Positions 1 to 7,915 of a DNA stretch of 64,000 nt are shown here, one piece after another. The position numbers and the translations under genes are program-made. Source of the stretch: G965197715 sp965247615 (lineage in GTDB: Bacteria; Chloroflexota; Dehalococcoidia; Lucifugimonadales; UBA1127); NCBI GenBank assembly GCA_965247615.1, contig OZ252022.1:2356001-2420000 (forward strand), in the 5' to 3' direction. Under the pieces are notes generated by a model, which was not told the DNA's origin, ran no database searches, and saw nothing but the letters and a program-made list of their open reading frames with translations. The stretch's first letter is position 1; every line of letters starts with the position of its first letter.

Positions 1-275
1 CATCCGCAGGTTTGGCGTACACTACAGGGCCCGTCCGCGCCGCAAGCGCATCCTGTTCGAATAGCGGGCCAGATTCCGACCCCTTCATTCCCGCGGAAGG
101 AGACCTTTGTGTGACGCCTCGTAGAGGGCGAGGTCGTGAAAGTGAAGCAGCTCCCGCCAACCTGCGGCCCCGCCCCCGGATTCCCGCTTTCGGAGACTTT
201 TGCGCAACTTGTCCGTTGATTGGCGTTGGGCGCGCCGGGGCAGCAGGTGTGGGATTGACAAGGCAGGCCTCCGCC
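1..275. other. Window edge, no gene recognised
   Basis: I see no convincing coding frame here. The open frames on both strands are proline/arginine-rich, low-complexity translations of the kind GC-rich non-coding DNA gives, with no recognisable domain. Two short ATTCCCGC-containing patches (about 88-95 and 180-187) resemble half of the palindrome found at 23285-23304. Confidence 0.4.
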
Positions 276-551
276 CTAGGCACGCTCCCCCCTGCTGCTC
301 ACCACGATTGTGTGGCGTTTTGGCCCGCTCGTCCGCCCCGCCGTCGCTAGGACTATGTCGTGGTCGGACTGGCTGACGCACTCGTCCACGACATTCGCGA
401 CAGCTTCGGCATTGGTAGTGCCCCCGCGCTCATGAGCCACGGCTGCCACAAGGCTCCTGATGCCGTATATGTCCTTTGCCTGCGCTATCCGTAGTGCGAT
501 CTCCTGCACGACACCTCCCTGGTTGCCTGCGAATCGGTCACGCTTGAACAC
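276..551 (-). pseudogene. Truncated GNAT-like acetyltransferase N-terminus
   Basis: The first ~65 residues look like the start of a GCN5-related N-acetyltransferase: a beta strand (IALRIAQAKD), then the usual DIYGIRSLV helix, then a segment ending in a hydrophobic strand (HDIVLA). After that strand the frame becomes low complexity (TAGRTSGPKRHT) and stops. The acetyl-CoA-binding Q/RxxGxG/A loop, which lies in the second half of a ~150-residue GNAT domain, is missing. I read it as a decayed gene cut at its 3' side. The family call rests on a short segment and could be wrong. The next gene on this strand (727-1494) lies upstream and is intact. Confidence 0.35.
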
Positions 552-726
552 TCGAATGCGGAAATGAGCGCGGCAAGCAGCGAGCGCTATGTAGGCCCCG
601 AAGCCTACCTAGTATCTCACAGGTGGCTGTGACGTTCGAAGGTACGCACCTAGACCAGTCGGGCTCGTGGGCAATTCCTTACGACCCCTAGCTTCGCAGA
701 TATCGTCAAACAAGCGCGCTTCTATG

Positions 727-1494
727 TCAGAGTGCCGCGAGTACGAGACGCGCGCCTGGCCTCGAATGCCCCCAGGTGCCGTGTCGTCGAGCGCACCTTG
801 CCAAATCACCCCCACCCTCCCAGTGACCGCCTCTGGTGACCCTGTACTCTCCAGGTCCACCAAAATCGTCGGTCACTGCGTTTCCACCCGGGTAGGGCTG
901 GTAGAGATCGCTGGTCCATTCCTCAACGTTCCCAGCCATGTCGAGAACACCGTAGGGACTTGCACCAGCAGGGAACCTGTCAACAGGGGTGACCCCTCCA
1001 TAGCCACCCTCGCGGGTGTTGCACCTTGCTGCATCGAATTCGTCGCCCCAAGGATATTCACGACCATCTGTGCCCCTAGCGGCCTTCTCCCACTGAGCCT
1101 CCGTGGGAAGGCTGATCTCGCGGGCGGAAGCTATCGATAGCCAGTGGCAGAAGGCTTCCACTTCTTGGTAGGACACCCCTGCAACAGGACGATTCGGCTC
1201 AGCAGCGGACTCGGCCCAGGTTGCCTGGAGCGTCGAGCCTGTTTGGTAGGCATATTCCGTCCAGAGTTGGGTCGTGATAGGCGTGCGTGCTATGTAGTAG
1301 TCAGGCAGGTACACCTCACGGTTAGGGGTCTCTTTGAGAATCCATGCCGCTTGCACATCGGGGTACTGGACCGTCACCGCAGCCACTTCGCTTGGGTCGG
1401 TGCCCATAGCGAAGGTCCCTGCAGGGACCAACACGAACTCCCAACGTGTCTCGCCCACGGATACTTGGATTTCCTTGGAGGTATGGGAGCTCAT
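727..1494 (-). CDS. Formylglycine-generating-enzyme-family (SUMF1-like) protein
   Basis: A 255-residue protein that is almost entirely an FGE-sulfatase fold. Visible family signatures in order are the opening VLVPAGTFAMGTD, GVSYQEVEAFCHWLS, LPTEAQWEKAARG followed by YPWGDEFD, DMAGNVEEWTSDLY, and RVTRGGHWE near the C-terminus. Authentic FGEs oxidise a sulfatase cysteine and use two cysteines in the last segment; only one (ARCARR) is visible here, so it may be one of the many family members with another role (for example sulfoxide synthase-like or regulatory). The open frame extends 87 codons further upstream, but that part overlaps the neighbouring gene. The start at 1494 is preceded by GGAG at good spacing. 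It follows the nucleotidyltransferase-like gene on the same strand by about 90 bp. No sulfatase gene is visible. Confidence 0.8.
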   Translation of the reverse strand: MSSHTSKEIQVSVGETRWEFVLVPAGTFAMGTDPSEVAAVTVQYPDVQAAWILKETPNREVYLPDYYIARTPITTQLWTEYAYQTGSTLQATWAESAAEPNRPVAGVSYQEVEAFCHWLSIASAREISLPTEAQWEKAARGTDGREYPWGDEFDAARCNTREGGYGGVTPVDRFPAGASPYGVLDMAGNVEEWTSDLYQPYPGGNAVTDDFGGPGEYRVTRGGHWEGGGDLARCARRHGTWGHSRPGARLVLAAL

Positions 1495-1582
1495 GTCATC
1501 GCTCCGATTGCTCCGGAGTTCATCCGTGTCCCGGCAGTCTCGGCCAGGGACACAGGCCATTTCTTGAGACTGGCTCCCTCTC

Positions 1583-2176
1583 CTAACCTGTGGCGGAAGA
1601 GGCCCATGGCGTAACCGTGAGGCCGGGCCAAGTCTGCCGCCAGCGGTCGGCCTTCTCCTGGTACCGCCAGGGTAAGTCGAGCAGATAGTTGGGGCGGACG
1701 ACCATTGCGAAAACGTCGTCGAAACCGAAGGGAGCGTACACATCATATCCGCCACCGGGCGCCTTACGGACTCCCAGAGCCGAACACCGGGTCAGAAAGC
1801 TGTCGATGCCCTCCCGCGTGCTGTACAGGGGCTCGTGAGGAATCCCGAACTTCTCGGCATACCAGAGGTGGACGCGGGCCTGATTGCGCACCTGCGCAAC
1901 GACGCCCAGGTCCGCGAAGGCCGTCTCGCAACGGTGGATAATCCGGTCCTCACCCTCCCAGCTGAGGTCTTGGGAGTCGCAGTAGAGGATGTCATAATCG
2001 GTGATTCCGTGCGTTGGCGGCAACCCGCTGACGTGATTCCATACGGTCTGGCAGAGGCAGCCGGCGGCGAGATAGCAGTCCGGCAGATCCAGCTCCGCCA
2101 GCCGGTCCACCAGGGCACGGATGGTCTCATTCGCAAGGACGATGTCGACGAACAGTGCGCGGAGGTCGGGTTGCAT
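1583..2176 (-). CDS. Nucleotidyltransferase family protein (NTP_transf_6 / COG3575-like)
   Basis: A 197-residue protein. Recognisable family features are an N-terminal helix, CYLAAGCLCQTVWN, the strand-acid motif HGITDYDILYCD that supplies the likely metal-binding aspartates, later DLGVVAQVRNQARVHLWY, and a C-terminal FGFDDVFAMVVRPN segment. This matches the PF06042-type nucleotidyltransferase-like family, whose substrate is unknown. It probably forms a two-gene unit with the downstream FGE-like gene on the same strand. The length is normal for the family. The ATG follows GGTCCTAATG-like sequence with no strong SD, so the exact start is less certain than the identity. Confidence 0.75.
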   Translation of the reverse strand: MQPDLRALFVDIVLANETIRALVDRLAELDLPDCYLAAGCLCQTVWNHVSGLPPTHGITDYDILYCDSQDLSWEGEDRIIHRCETAFADLGVVAQVRNQARVHLWYAEKFGIPHEPLYSTREGIDSFLTRCSALGVRKAPGGGYDVYAPFGFDDVFAMVVRPNYLLDLPWRYQEKADRWRQTWPGLTVTPWASSATG

Positions 2177-2371
2177 CGGGGCGGTCCTAATGGAAACCGG
2201 CAGGTCGCCATGCCGTGGGCATCCTGGCGTGGACGATACCTCATTCTATCTGATACGGCGCACAGTCCGCGCACCTCATGCCCATCGCCTCGCAACCCCG
2301 CCACCACACCCCCACACTGCAATAGTGTGAACAGACCCTAGTCCAAAGTGCCCAAGCGGGCACAGCCCTGG

Positions 2372-3067
2372 TCAGTTCAACAGTCCAAGCACGTCGCGGA
2401 TGTCCGATATCGTCTCGCCCTTCCAGCCTTCGCGGCCGCCGTCCGCCCGGTCGTACGGGGCCCTCATTAGCACGGCGGTCATGCCAGCCTTCGACGCGCC
2501 GCTGAGCTCGCCGGCGGTGCCATCTCCGACGTAGAGACAATGTTCGGCAGTGACGCCGAGCCTCCCAATCGCAAGATCATAGATGCGCCGATCGGGCTTC
2601 GCAAGGCCGGCATCGAAGGAGAGCACCGCTGCGTCCATCAACGGCGCGAAGGGCGTCGTATGCCACAGCCGAGAGACGTCCTCTCCGCAATTGCTGATCA
2701 GCCCGACTCTGTAGCCCGAGTCCTTCAGCGTCGAGAGCGTTTCGACCGTGCCGGGGCGGGGCGACAGAGCGCTGCGTACGTACGCATAACGAATTTCAGC
2801 TACGCCGTGGATACAGTCTTGGCCCGGCTCCGCGCCCAACTCCCTGCAGATGTGCAAGAGCGCAGCTTCGTTTGATGAGAATCCGCCGACCATGCGTTGG
2901 GCCGCTCCTGCAGCCCACCCTTTGGCGAACCCATCGCGGTCCACGCCGAGCAAATCCGCCATCTCGGTGTTCTTTTGCTGGTAGAGGAGCCGGTTGGCCT
3001 CGGGATACATCAGATCGTCCACTAGAGTACCCCAGAAATCGAAGACCACCGCTTTGTACTTGCTCAC
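2372..3067 (-). CDS. HAD-superfamily hydrolase, tandem copy A
   Basis: A 231-residue haloacid-dehalogenase-superfamily hydrolase. All four HAD motifs are present: I FDFWGTLVDD (nucleophile and general acid aspartates), II LISNCG, III lysine in GLAKPD, IV YVGDG. The helical cap lies between motifs I and II, so this is a type I cap enzyme of the phosphatase/dehalogenase kind. I chose the GTG at 3067 because GGAGG sits 5 bases upstream; the TTG six codons earlier has no RBS. It is duplicated in tandem by 3160-3858. The two proteins are almost identical in the N-terminus and the whole C-terminal half, but differ at about 21 positions in the cap (residues ~33-101), which usually sets substrate choice in this family. 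Substrate unknown. Confidence 0.88.
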   Translation of the reverse strand: MSKYKAVVFDFWGTLVDDLMYPEANRLLYQQKNTEMADLLGVDRDGFAKGWAAGAAQRMVGGFSSNEAALLHICRELGAEPGQDCIHGVAEIRYAYVRSALSPRPGTVETLSTLKDSGYRVGLISNCGEDVSRLWHTTPFAPLMDAAVLSFDAGLAKPDRRIYDLAIGRLGVTAEHCLYVGDGTAGELSGASKAGMTAVLMRAPYDRADGGREGWKGETISDIRDVLGLLN

Positions 3068-3151
3068 GCCTGCCTCCGTTCTCAAGGGTGGTCACTGTCA
3101 TATTGTGTTTCTTTGCTCAGTGTGGCTTGGGTCCCAGGTGGAGGGCGCCTC

Positions 3152-3179
3152 ATTCTACCTCATACCGCGCATAGTCCAA
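3152..3179 (-). promoter_or_regulatory. Candidate promoter of HAD copy A, inside the 3' end of copy B
   Basis: On the minus strand TTGGAC (3174-3179) is followed by a 16-bp spacer and TAGAAT (3152-3157). The element overlaps the last codons and stop of HAD copy B and lies about 85 bp upstream of the copy A start. A related sequence (GCGGAC, 16 bp, TAGAAT) occurs at about 2242-2269, upstream of the nucleotidyltransferase-like gene. Confidence 0.4.
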
Positions 3180-3858
3180 GCACCTCGCGGATGTCCGATA
3201 TCGTCTCGCCCTTCCAGCCTTCGCGGCCGCCGTCCGCCCGGTCGTACGGGGCCCTCATTAGCACGGCGGTCATGCCAGCCTTCGACGCGCCGCTGAGCTC
3301 GCCGGCGGTGCCATCTCCGACGTAGAGACAATGTTCGGCAGTGACGCCGAGCCTCCCAATCGCGAGATCATAGATGCGCGGATCGGGCTTCGCAAGGCCG
3401 GCATCGAAGGAGAGCACCGCTGCGTCCATCAACGGCGCGAAGGGCGTCGTATGCCACAGCCGAGAGACGTCCTCTCCGCAATTGCTGATCAGCCCGACTC
3501 TGTAGCCCGAGTCCTTAAGCGTCGAGATTGTCTCTACCGTGCCAGGACGGGGCGACAGACTGTCGTGCGTGTACGCATAACGCAATTCAGCACCGGCCCT
3601 GATACGGTCCTGGCTTGGCTCAACTCCAAGCATCCTGCAGGCGTCCAAGAGCGCACCTTCGGTTGACGAGAAGCCGCCTACTATGCGTTGGGCCGCTCCT
3701 GCAGCCCACGCTTTGGCGAACCCATCGCGGTCCACGCCGAGCAAATCCGCTATCTCGGCGATCTTTTGCTGGTAGAGGAGCCGGTTGGCCTCGGGATACA
3801 TCAGATCGTCCACGAGAGTACCCCAGAAATCGAAGACAACCGCATTGTACTTACTCAC
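3160..3858 (-). CDS. HAD-superfamily hydrolase, tandem copy B
   Basis: A 232-residue paralogue of the adjacent HAD protein with the same four motifs (FDFWGTLVDD, LISNCG, GLAKPD, YVGDG). The GTG start at 3858 has GGAGG 5 bases upstream, exactly as in copy A. Relative to copy A, differences are concentrated between residues ~33 and 101 (the cap); outside it only about four positions and the last three residues differ. The C-terminal residues LCAV are encoded by sequence that doubles as the candidate copy A promoter. The two genes are head-to-tail and may be expressed separately. The pattern fits duplication followed by cap divergence, or by gene conversion of the catalytic core. Confidence 0.88.
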   Translation of the reverse strand: MSKYNAVVFDFWGTLVDDLMYPEANRLLYQQKIAEIADLLGVDRDGFAKAWAAGAAQRIVGGFSSTEGALLDACRMLGVEPSQDRIRAGAELRYAYTHDSLSPRPGTVETISTLKDSGYRVGLISNCGEDVSRLWHTTPFAPLMDAAVLSFDAGLAKPDPRIYDLAIGRLGVTAEHCLYVGDGTAGELSGASKAGMTAVLMRAPYDRADGGREGWKGETISDIREVLGLCAV

Positions 3859-4223
3859 GCCTGCCTCCGTTCTCAAGGATGATCACTGTCATACTGTACT
3901 TCTTGGTCCACTAAGGGCTGGGTCCCAGGTGGCGGGCTTCCTCGCTGCTCCACCCAGGACCCTCTTGGCGGACGAAGCGGGCCTCGGCGCGTTCGAGGAA
4001 GGGGACGGCGCGGGGGCCCCGCTCGTCCGGCAGGGCCTCCACGCAGCATAACGTGTATGGTCGTCGCTGGCCACGGCCCCGTTCATAGCGCGTTGCGGAT
4101 GGTACAATGCCTGCGCGGCGCTCTGTTGCCGTTCGCATCATCGCCGCCGCATACGGAGCAGGAGGCGATGGTCGCGGTCCTGCGGAGGGCCGGGGATGCG
4201 CCAGGACAGCCAGGAGGGACACG
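3859..4223. other. Intergenic region between HAD copy B and the AtuA gene
   Basis: The first ~75 bp are the duplicated leader of the HAD unit. The remainder (3935-4223) holds no recognisable gene on either strand; open frames are alanine/proline/arginine-rich shadows. The AtuA RBS (AGGAGG) lies at its right end. Confidence 0.5.
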
Positions 4224-5594
4224 ATGGATGAGGCACGGGTCTACGCGCCCACGGGGATGCTCGGCTCCGGGTTTCTGGAGCTTTCCATGGCCCGGGCCAT
4301 GGAGTGGGAGCCGCACATCATCGGGTGCGACGCCGGATCGACGGACGGCGGGCCGGACCCGCTGGGCCGCGGCAAGTGCATGTTCCCCCGTGAGGCGGTA
4401 AAGCACGAGTTCCGTCTCATGCTGCGGGCGGCGCGGTCCAAGCGCATACCCCTCTTCGTCGGCTCCGCGGGCTCCGCCGGCGCCGACGCCAATCTGGCAT
4501 GGGCCGCCGAGGTGCTTCAGGAAGCGGCCCGGGATGAGGGGCTCCACTTCCGCCTGGCGCTCATCCACGCCGAACAGGATAAGGAGTACGTCAAGAGCAA
4601 GCTGCGGCAGGGCAAGGTCCAGCCTCTGAAGCCGGCCCCCCACATCAGCGAGGAGGTCATCGACCGGGCGAGCCACATCGTGGGCATGATGGGGCCGGAG
4701 CCCTACACGCGGGCCCGCGAGGCGGGCGCCGACGTGGTGCTCGCAGGGCGCTCCAGCGACACGTCCATCTTTGCGGCGCTGCCCGTGGCCGAGGGGCTGC
4801 CGGCGGCCACGGCCTGGCACGCGGCCAAGATCCTGGAGTGCGGGGCCGCCGCGGTGGCGGAGCGCCGCTCCCCCGACGGCATGGTGGCATGGGTGCGCGG
4901 GGACGAGTTCATCGTCGAGCCGCCCAACCCGGACTACTGGTGCACACCCCAGAGCGTCGCCGCCCACACCCTCTACGAGAACGCCGACCCCTTCCACCTC
5001 TACGAGCCCAGCGGCATGCTGGACGTGACCGATGCCAAGTACGAGGCCGTGAGCGACAGGGCGGTGCGCGTGTGGGGAAGCCAGTGGGTCCCATCGGACC
5101 GCTACACTGTCAAGCTGGAGGCCGCGGAGATGGTCGGCTACCAGAGCGTGGTGCTGGGGAGCGTTCGCGACCCGGTGATGGTGCGCCAGATCGACGACTG
5201 GCTCGCGCGGATGCAGGAGGGGCTGACGCGGCGCATCCGGGACGGTTTCGACGGTCTGGAGCTGGGCCGGGACTTCCAGTTCTTTGTGCGGGTTTATGGG
5301 CGCGACGGCACCATGGGTCCGCTGGAGCCGCACCGCGGGCCCGCCCACGAGGTGCTGCTCGCCATGGAGGTGACGGCGGAGACCCAGGAGATGGCCACGG
5401 CCGTCGCGGACTCCGTGCACCACTACGCGCTGCACTTCCCAGTGCCGGAGTGGCACGGCCTCATCTCCGGGGTGGCCTACCCGTACAGCCCGGCGGTGCT
5501 GAACCGGGGAGCGGTGCACCGCTTCAGCCTGAACCACCTGCTGGAGCCGGAGGACCCCTACGAGATGTTCCCCATGGAAATCCTGGAGGTGTAG
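4224..5594 (+). CDS. Acyclic terpene utilisation AtuA-family protein (DUF1446)
   Basis: A 456-residue member of the DUF1446/AtuA family, recognised from the N-terminal GMLGSGFLELSMARAM, the glycine-rich DAGSTDGGPDPLG, FVGSAGSAGADANLAW, GADVVLAGRSSDTSIFAALP and the C-terminal ISGVAYPYSPAVLNRG. AtuA is needed for growth of Pseudomonas on citronellol-type terpenes, but its reaction is not established and related proteins occur in many catabolic loci. The frame opens upstream at 4107, but the ATG at 4224 has AGGAGG at 7-base spacing and starts the conserved region. The next gene, 3 bp downstream, encodes DUF4387, which in many relatives is fused to or follows this protein, so the pair probably forms one functional unit. 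An MFS transporter follows. Confidence 0.88.
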   Translation: MDEARVYAPTGMLGSGFLELSMARAMEWEPHIIGCDAGSTDGGPDPLGRGKCMFPREAVKHEFRLMLRAARSKRIPLFVGSAGSAGADANLAWAAEVLQEAARDEGLHFRLALIHAEQDKEYVKSKLRQGKVQPLKPAPHISEEVIDRASHIVGMMGPEPYTRAREAGADVVLAGRSSDTSIFAALPVAEGLPAATAWHAAKILECGAAAVAERRSPDGMVAWVRGDEFIVEPPNPDYWCTPQSVAAHTLYENADPFHLYEPSGMLDVTDAKYEAVSDRAVRVWGSQWVPSDRYTVKLEAAEMVGYQSVVLGSVRDPVMVRQIDDWLARMQEGLTRRIRDGFDGLELGRDFQFFVRVYGRDGTMGPLEPHRGPAHEVLLAMEVTAETQEMATAVADSVHHYALHFPVPEWHGLISGVAYPYSPAVLNRGAVHRFSLNHLLEPEDPYEMFPMEILEV

Positions 5595-5596
5595 CC

Positions 5597-5929
5597 GTGG
5601 CGAAGCTGTGGGAGATAACCCGCCTCATCCGAAGCAAGAACGCGGGGCCCTTTGTGCTCACCTTCGACATTATGTTCGATAACCCGGACCTGTACGTTCA
5701 GGTCCGGGACTCGGGCGTTATCAACAAGGAGCTGATGGCCAGGCTGTACAACCTGGACACGGAAGACGTCATGCTCTTCAACTGCGACAACGCCCTGGCC
5801 ATCAAGGTCAGCATTCCGCGGCCCTACTTCTCCGGCGACTTGGAGGACAGCGACGTCTTCGGCGGCCAGCAGTTTGCGCCCCTGGTGGACCTGGAGGTGC
5901 CGGGGGCGGAGGCGCCCACAGCAGGGTGA
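5597..5929 (+). CDS. DUF4387 domain protein, partner of AtuA
   Basis: A 110-residue protein recognised as DUF4387 by its start (KLWEITRLIRSKNAGPF), the FDIMFDNPDLYVQVRDSG segment and the IPRPYFSGDLEDSDVFGGQQ C-terminal block. The GTG start lies 3 bp after the AtuA stop and its GGAGG overlaps the last AtuA codons, so translation is very likely coupled. Reactions are unknown; in related genomes the domain travels with AtuA-like DUF1446 proteins, often as a C-terminal extension. Full length for the domain. Confidence 0.85.
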   Translation: MAKLWEITRLIRSKNAGPFVLTFDIMFDNPDLYVQVRDSGVINKELMARLYNLDTEDVMLFNCDNALAIKVSIPRPYFSGDLEDSDVFGGQQFAPLVDLEVPGAEAPTAG

Positions 5930-6000
5930 AGGCGGCGCCGCCCTCTTGGCGGCCTGCGTCCTGTGCTAGACTGGCCGTAGCTTTCCGGGGAATACGTGTC

Positions 6001-7302
6001 GTGGGCAGGTCCATTACGCGACAGGGCATCTACTACGGCTGGTTCATAGTCGCCACCGCGTTCTTCGTGTCCATGCTAACGGTGGGGGCGCGCAACGGCT
6101 TCGGCGTCTTTGTCCTGCCGATGAGCGACGAGTTTTCCTGGAACCGCTCCACCATCTCCCTGGCGGCCTCCATCGGTTTCCTGGTCAACGGTCTGAGCCA
6201 GCCCATCCTCGGCCGCGTGTACGACCGCGTGGGAGCCCGGCGGGTGGTCCTGGTGAGCCTGACCGCCCTGGGACTGGCCACCATGCTCCTGGCGCTTACC
6301 AACCACATCATCGTGCTGGTCCTCATCTTCGGCGTGGTGCTGTCGCTGGCTATGAGCGGCGGGTCGTTGAACATCCTCGCCGTGGTGCTCACCAAGTGGT
6401 TCCGGCGCCGGCGCGGGACAGTGGTCGCCATCTGCGCCGCCGGGGCCTCCATGGGAGGGCTCGTGCTGGTGCCGTTCAGCAGCTACCTCATCGAGCTGCT
6501 GGGCTGGCGCGCCACGTGGGCGGTCCTGGGGCTGCTGGTGCTGGCGCTCGCCGTGCCACTGGCGTTCTTCTTCCTGCGCGAGGACCCCGCCGAGATGGGC
6601 CTGTTGCCCGATGGCGACGCCGAGCCCGCCGGGACGATGGGTGGGCCAACGCCCGCCGTGCGGGGGCCGCTGGAGGCCGAGTACTGGTACGACTCGTTCC
6701 GGTCGCGGCCTATGTGGCAGATCAGCGGCGCCTACTTTGTCTGCGGGTTCACGACGGCGATCATCTCAGCCCACTTCGTCGCGCACGCCATCGAGAGCGG
6801 CCTGACGCCGTCCACGGCGGCGACGGCCTTCGGACTGATGGCAGGTCTGAACGCGATTGGGGTGCTGACTGCCGGGGCCCTGGGCGACCGGTTCGGGCGC
6901 AAGAGCTTCCTCAGCATGGTGTACGCCCTGCGTGGATGCGGGTACGCGGCGTTGCTGCTGGCGCCGGACCCCTATGGGCTATGGATCTTCGTGGTGCTGG
7001 CCGGGTTCTCGTGGCTAGCGACGGTGCCGCTGACCACGTCCCTCACGGCGGACGTGTACGGGCTGAAGAACCTCGGCCTCCTGACAGGGATCTCCTATGC
7101 GGTCCACAACGTTGGGGGCGCTCTGGGGATCCAGCTGGGCGGGATCATGCGCGACCTCACGGGGTCCTACGACGTGCCGTTTGCCGTGGCCGCCGTGCTC
7201 CTTGCCGTCGCCAGTCTCACCGCCTTTTCCATTCAGGAGAAGAGGTATTCGACAAGGATCCCGTGGGCAGCCGGCGGCGCGGCCGCTTCGGGCGGCTCGT
7301 AG
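6001..7302 (+). CDS. MFS transporter (monocarboxylate/oxalate-antiporter-like)
   Basis: A 433-residue major facilitator with about 12 hydrophobic helices. Family marks are the N-terminal YYGWFIVATAFFVSML, the GRVYDRVGARRVV loop between helices 2 and 3, a central hydrophilic loop (residues ~190-225) and GALGDRFGRKSFL in the second half. This resembles the OFA/MCT group carrying organic anions. I chose GTG 6001 over the frame opening at 5926, because that overlaps the DUF4387 stop and encodes a non-hydrophobic arginine-rich stretch; the RBS is weak. Position behind AtuA/DUF4387 suggests it brings in their substrate, which is inference. Confidence 0.85.
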   Translation: MGRSITRQGIYYGWFIVATAFFVSMLTVGARNGFGVFVLPMSDEFSWNRSTISLAASIGFLVNGLSQPILGRVYDRVGARRVVLVSLTALGLATMLLALTNHIIVLVLIFGVVLSLAMSGGSLNILAVVLTKWFRRRRGTVVAICAAGASMGGLVLVPFSSYLIELLGWRATWAVLGLLVLALAVPLAFFFLREDPAEMGLLPDGDAEPAGTMGGPTPAVRGPLEAEYWYDSFRSRPMWQISGAYFVCGFTTAIISAHFVAHAIESGLTPSTAATAFGLMAGLNAIGVLTAGALGDRFGRKSFLSMVYALRGCGYAALLLAPDPYGLWIFVVLAGFSWLATVPLTTSLTADVYGLKNLGLLTGISYAVHNVGGALGIQLGGIMRDLTGSYDVPFAVAAVLLAVASLTAFSIQEKRYSTRIPWAAGGAAASGGS

Positions 7303-7305
7303 GCC

Positions 7306-7506
7306 ATGCTTCCCCTGGCGGCGCCGCTGCACCACGGCGAGGCGGGCGACCCCGTCCTGCTGGAGTGGATCAGGCACCGGCTGGACGAGGTGATCGGGCT
7401 GGACCCGGCGGTCATCGTCGTGCTGCTGGGGGCGCTGATCGTCGCCATTCCGGCAGCCATCGTGCTGCTGTACGCAGCGCAGCGCCGGAGCAGCTCCGCC
7501 CGCTGA
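7306..7506 (+). CDS. Small single-pass membrane protein
   Basis: A 66-residue protein starting 3 bp after the MFS stop. Residues ~1-30 are hydrophilic and amphipathic (LEWIRHRLDEVIGL); residues ~34-57 form one strong transmembrane helix (AVIVVLLGALIVAIPAAIVLL), followed by a short basic tail. Spacing suggests cotranscription with the transporter, perhaps as an accessory subunit. No family recognised. Confidence 0.5.
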   Translation: MLPLAAPLHHGEAGDPVLLEWIRHRLDEVIGLDPAVIVVLLGALIVAIPAAIVLLYAAQRRSSSAR

Positions 7507-7602
7507 CGTCGCCCCACACCACCTGTGCCATCCCCCCGTTGCCCGCACCGGCGTGTATGGTATAGGCTCCGCTCACACTCCGGCCAGGGAAAGGAGACCG
7601 CC

Positions 7603-7848
7603 ATGCCCCAAGTCCGCACGTCACTCGGAGCGACCCAAGGCCGTCTTCACCGCCCTGCTGCATCCCTTGAAGGGTCCTCCCCCGAAAACAATCGTACGCC
7701 CGTCTATCTGAGGAAGGCCCGACCAGCTTCAGAGGACACTCGGAAAAAATATGAGCTAATCAAACAAGGGAGGACAATCAAATCAGGTCCCCGGCAGGAC
7801 CTCCTGGCGCCCGGCCTCGCCTTGACAGGCCGAAGGGGCCGTGGCTAG
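7603..7848 (+). CDS. Hypothetical 81-residue ORF running into a dispersed repeat
   Basis: An ATG at 7603 has AAAGGAG upstream, and TTGCCC (7540-7545) with TATAGG 16 bp on could be its promoter, so the 5' end looks like a real gene start. From about residue 25 the frame enters a repeat whose relative lies at 23.7 kb, and the translation becomes lysine/arginine-rich (VYLRKARPAS, KKYELIKQGRTIKSG). It may be a gene cut by the repeat or no gene at all. No family recognised. Confidence 0.3.
   Translation: MPQVRTSLGATQGRLHRPAASLEGSSPENNRTPVYLRKARPASEDTRKKYELIKQGRTIKSGPRQDLLAPGLALTGRRGRG
7670..7788. repeat. Dispersed AT-rich repeat, copy 1
   Basis: Contains GTCTATCTGAGGAAG, CCAGCTTCAGAGGAC, an A-rich run and AATCAAACAAGGGAGG. 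Related blocks in the same order occur at 23683-23880. Its base composition is lower in GC than the surroundings. The ends are not sharply defined by reading alone. Confidence 0.55.
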
Positions 7849-7915
7849 GATAGGGGCGCTCCTGAGTCGACGCATCCCGAGCAAGCCACACCTGCAATAG
7901 CGAGTGGAGGGGAAC

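Larger units (their letters stand above)
2383..3934. repeat. 791-bp tandem direct duplication containing both HAD genes
   Basis: Sequence 2383-3143 reappears at 3174-3934 with a constant offset of 791 bp, checked at the gene starts, at internal landmarks and at the upstream GTCCCAGGTGG. The match includes the upstream region, so the unit carries its own leader. Similarity falls off at about 3143/3934 and at 2383/3174. Divergence is strongest at 2730-2960 versus 3520-3750. Confidence 0.9.

Noticed and set aside
609..863. 84-codon frame overlapping the end of the FGE-like gene
   Set aside because: I considered a frameshifted C-terminus of the FGE-like protein, but the main frame already ends with a family-like GARLVL segment, so no shift is needed.
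3911..4222. 103-codon minus-strand frame before the AtuA gene
   Set aside because: No RBS and no recognisable domain; it overlaps the duplicated leader of the HAD unit, so I treat it as chance.
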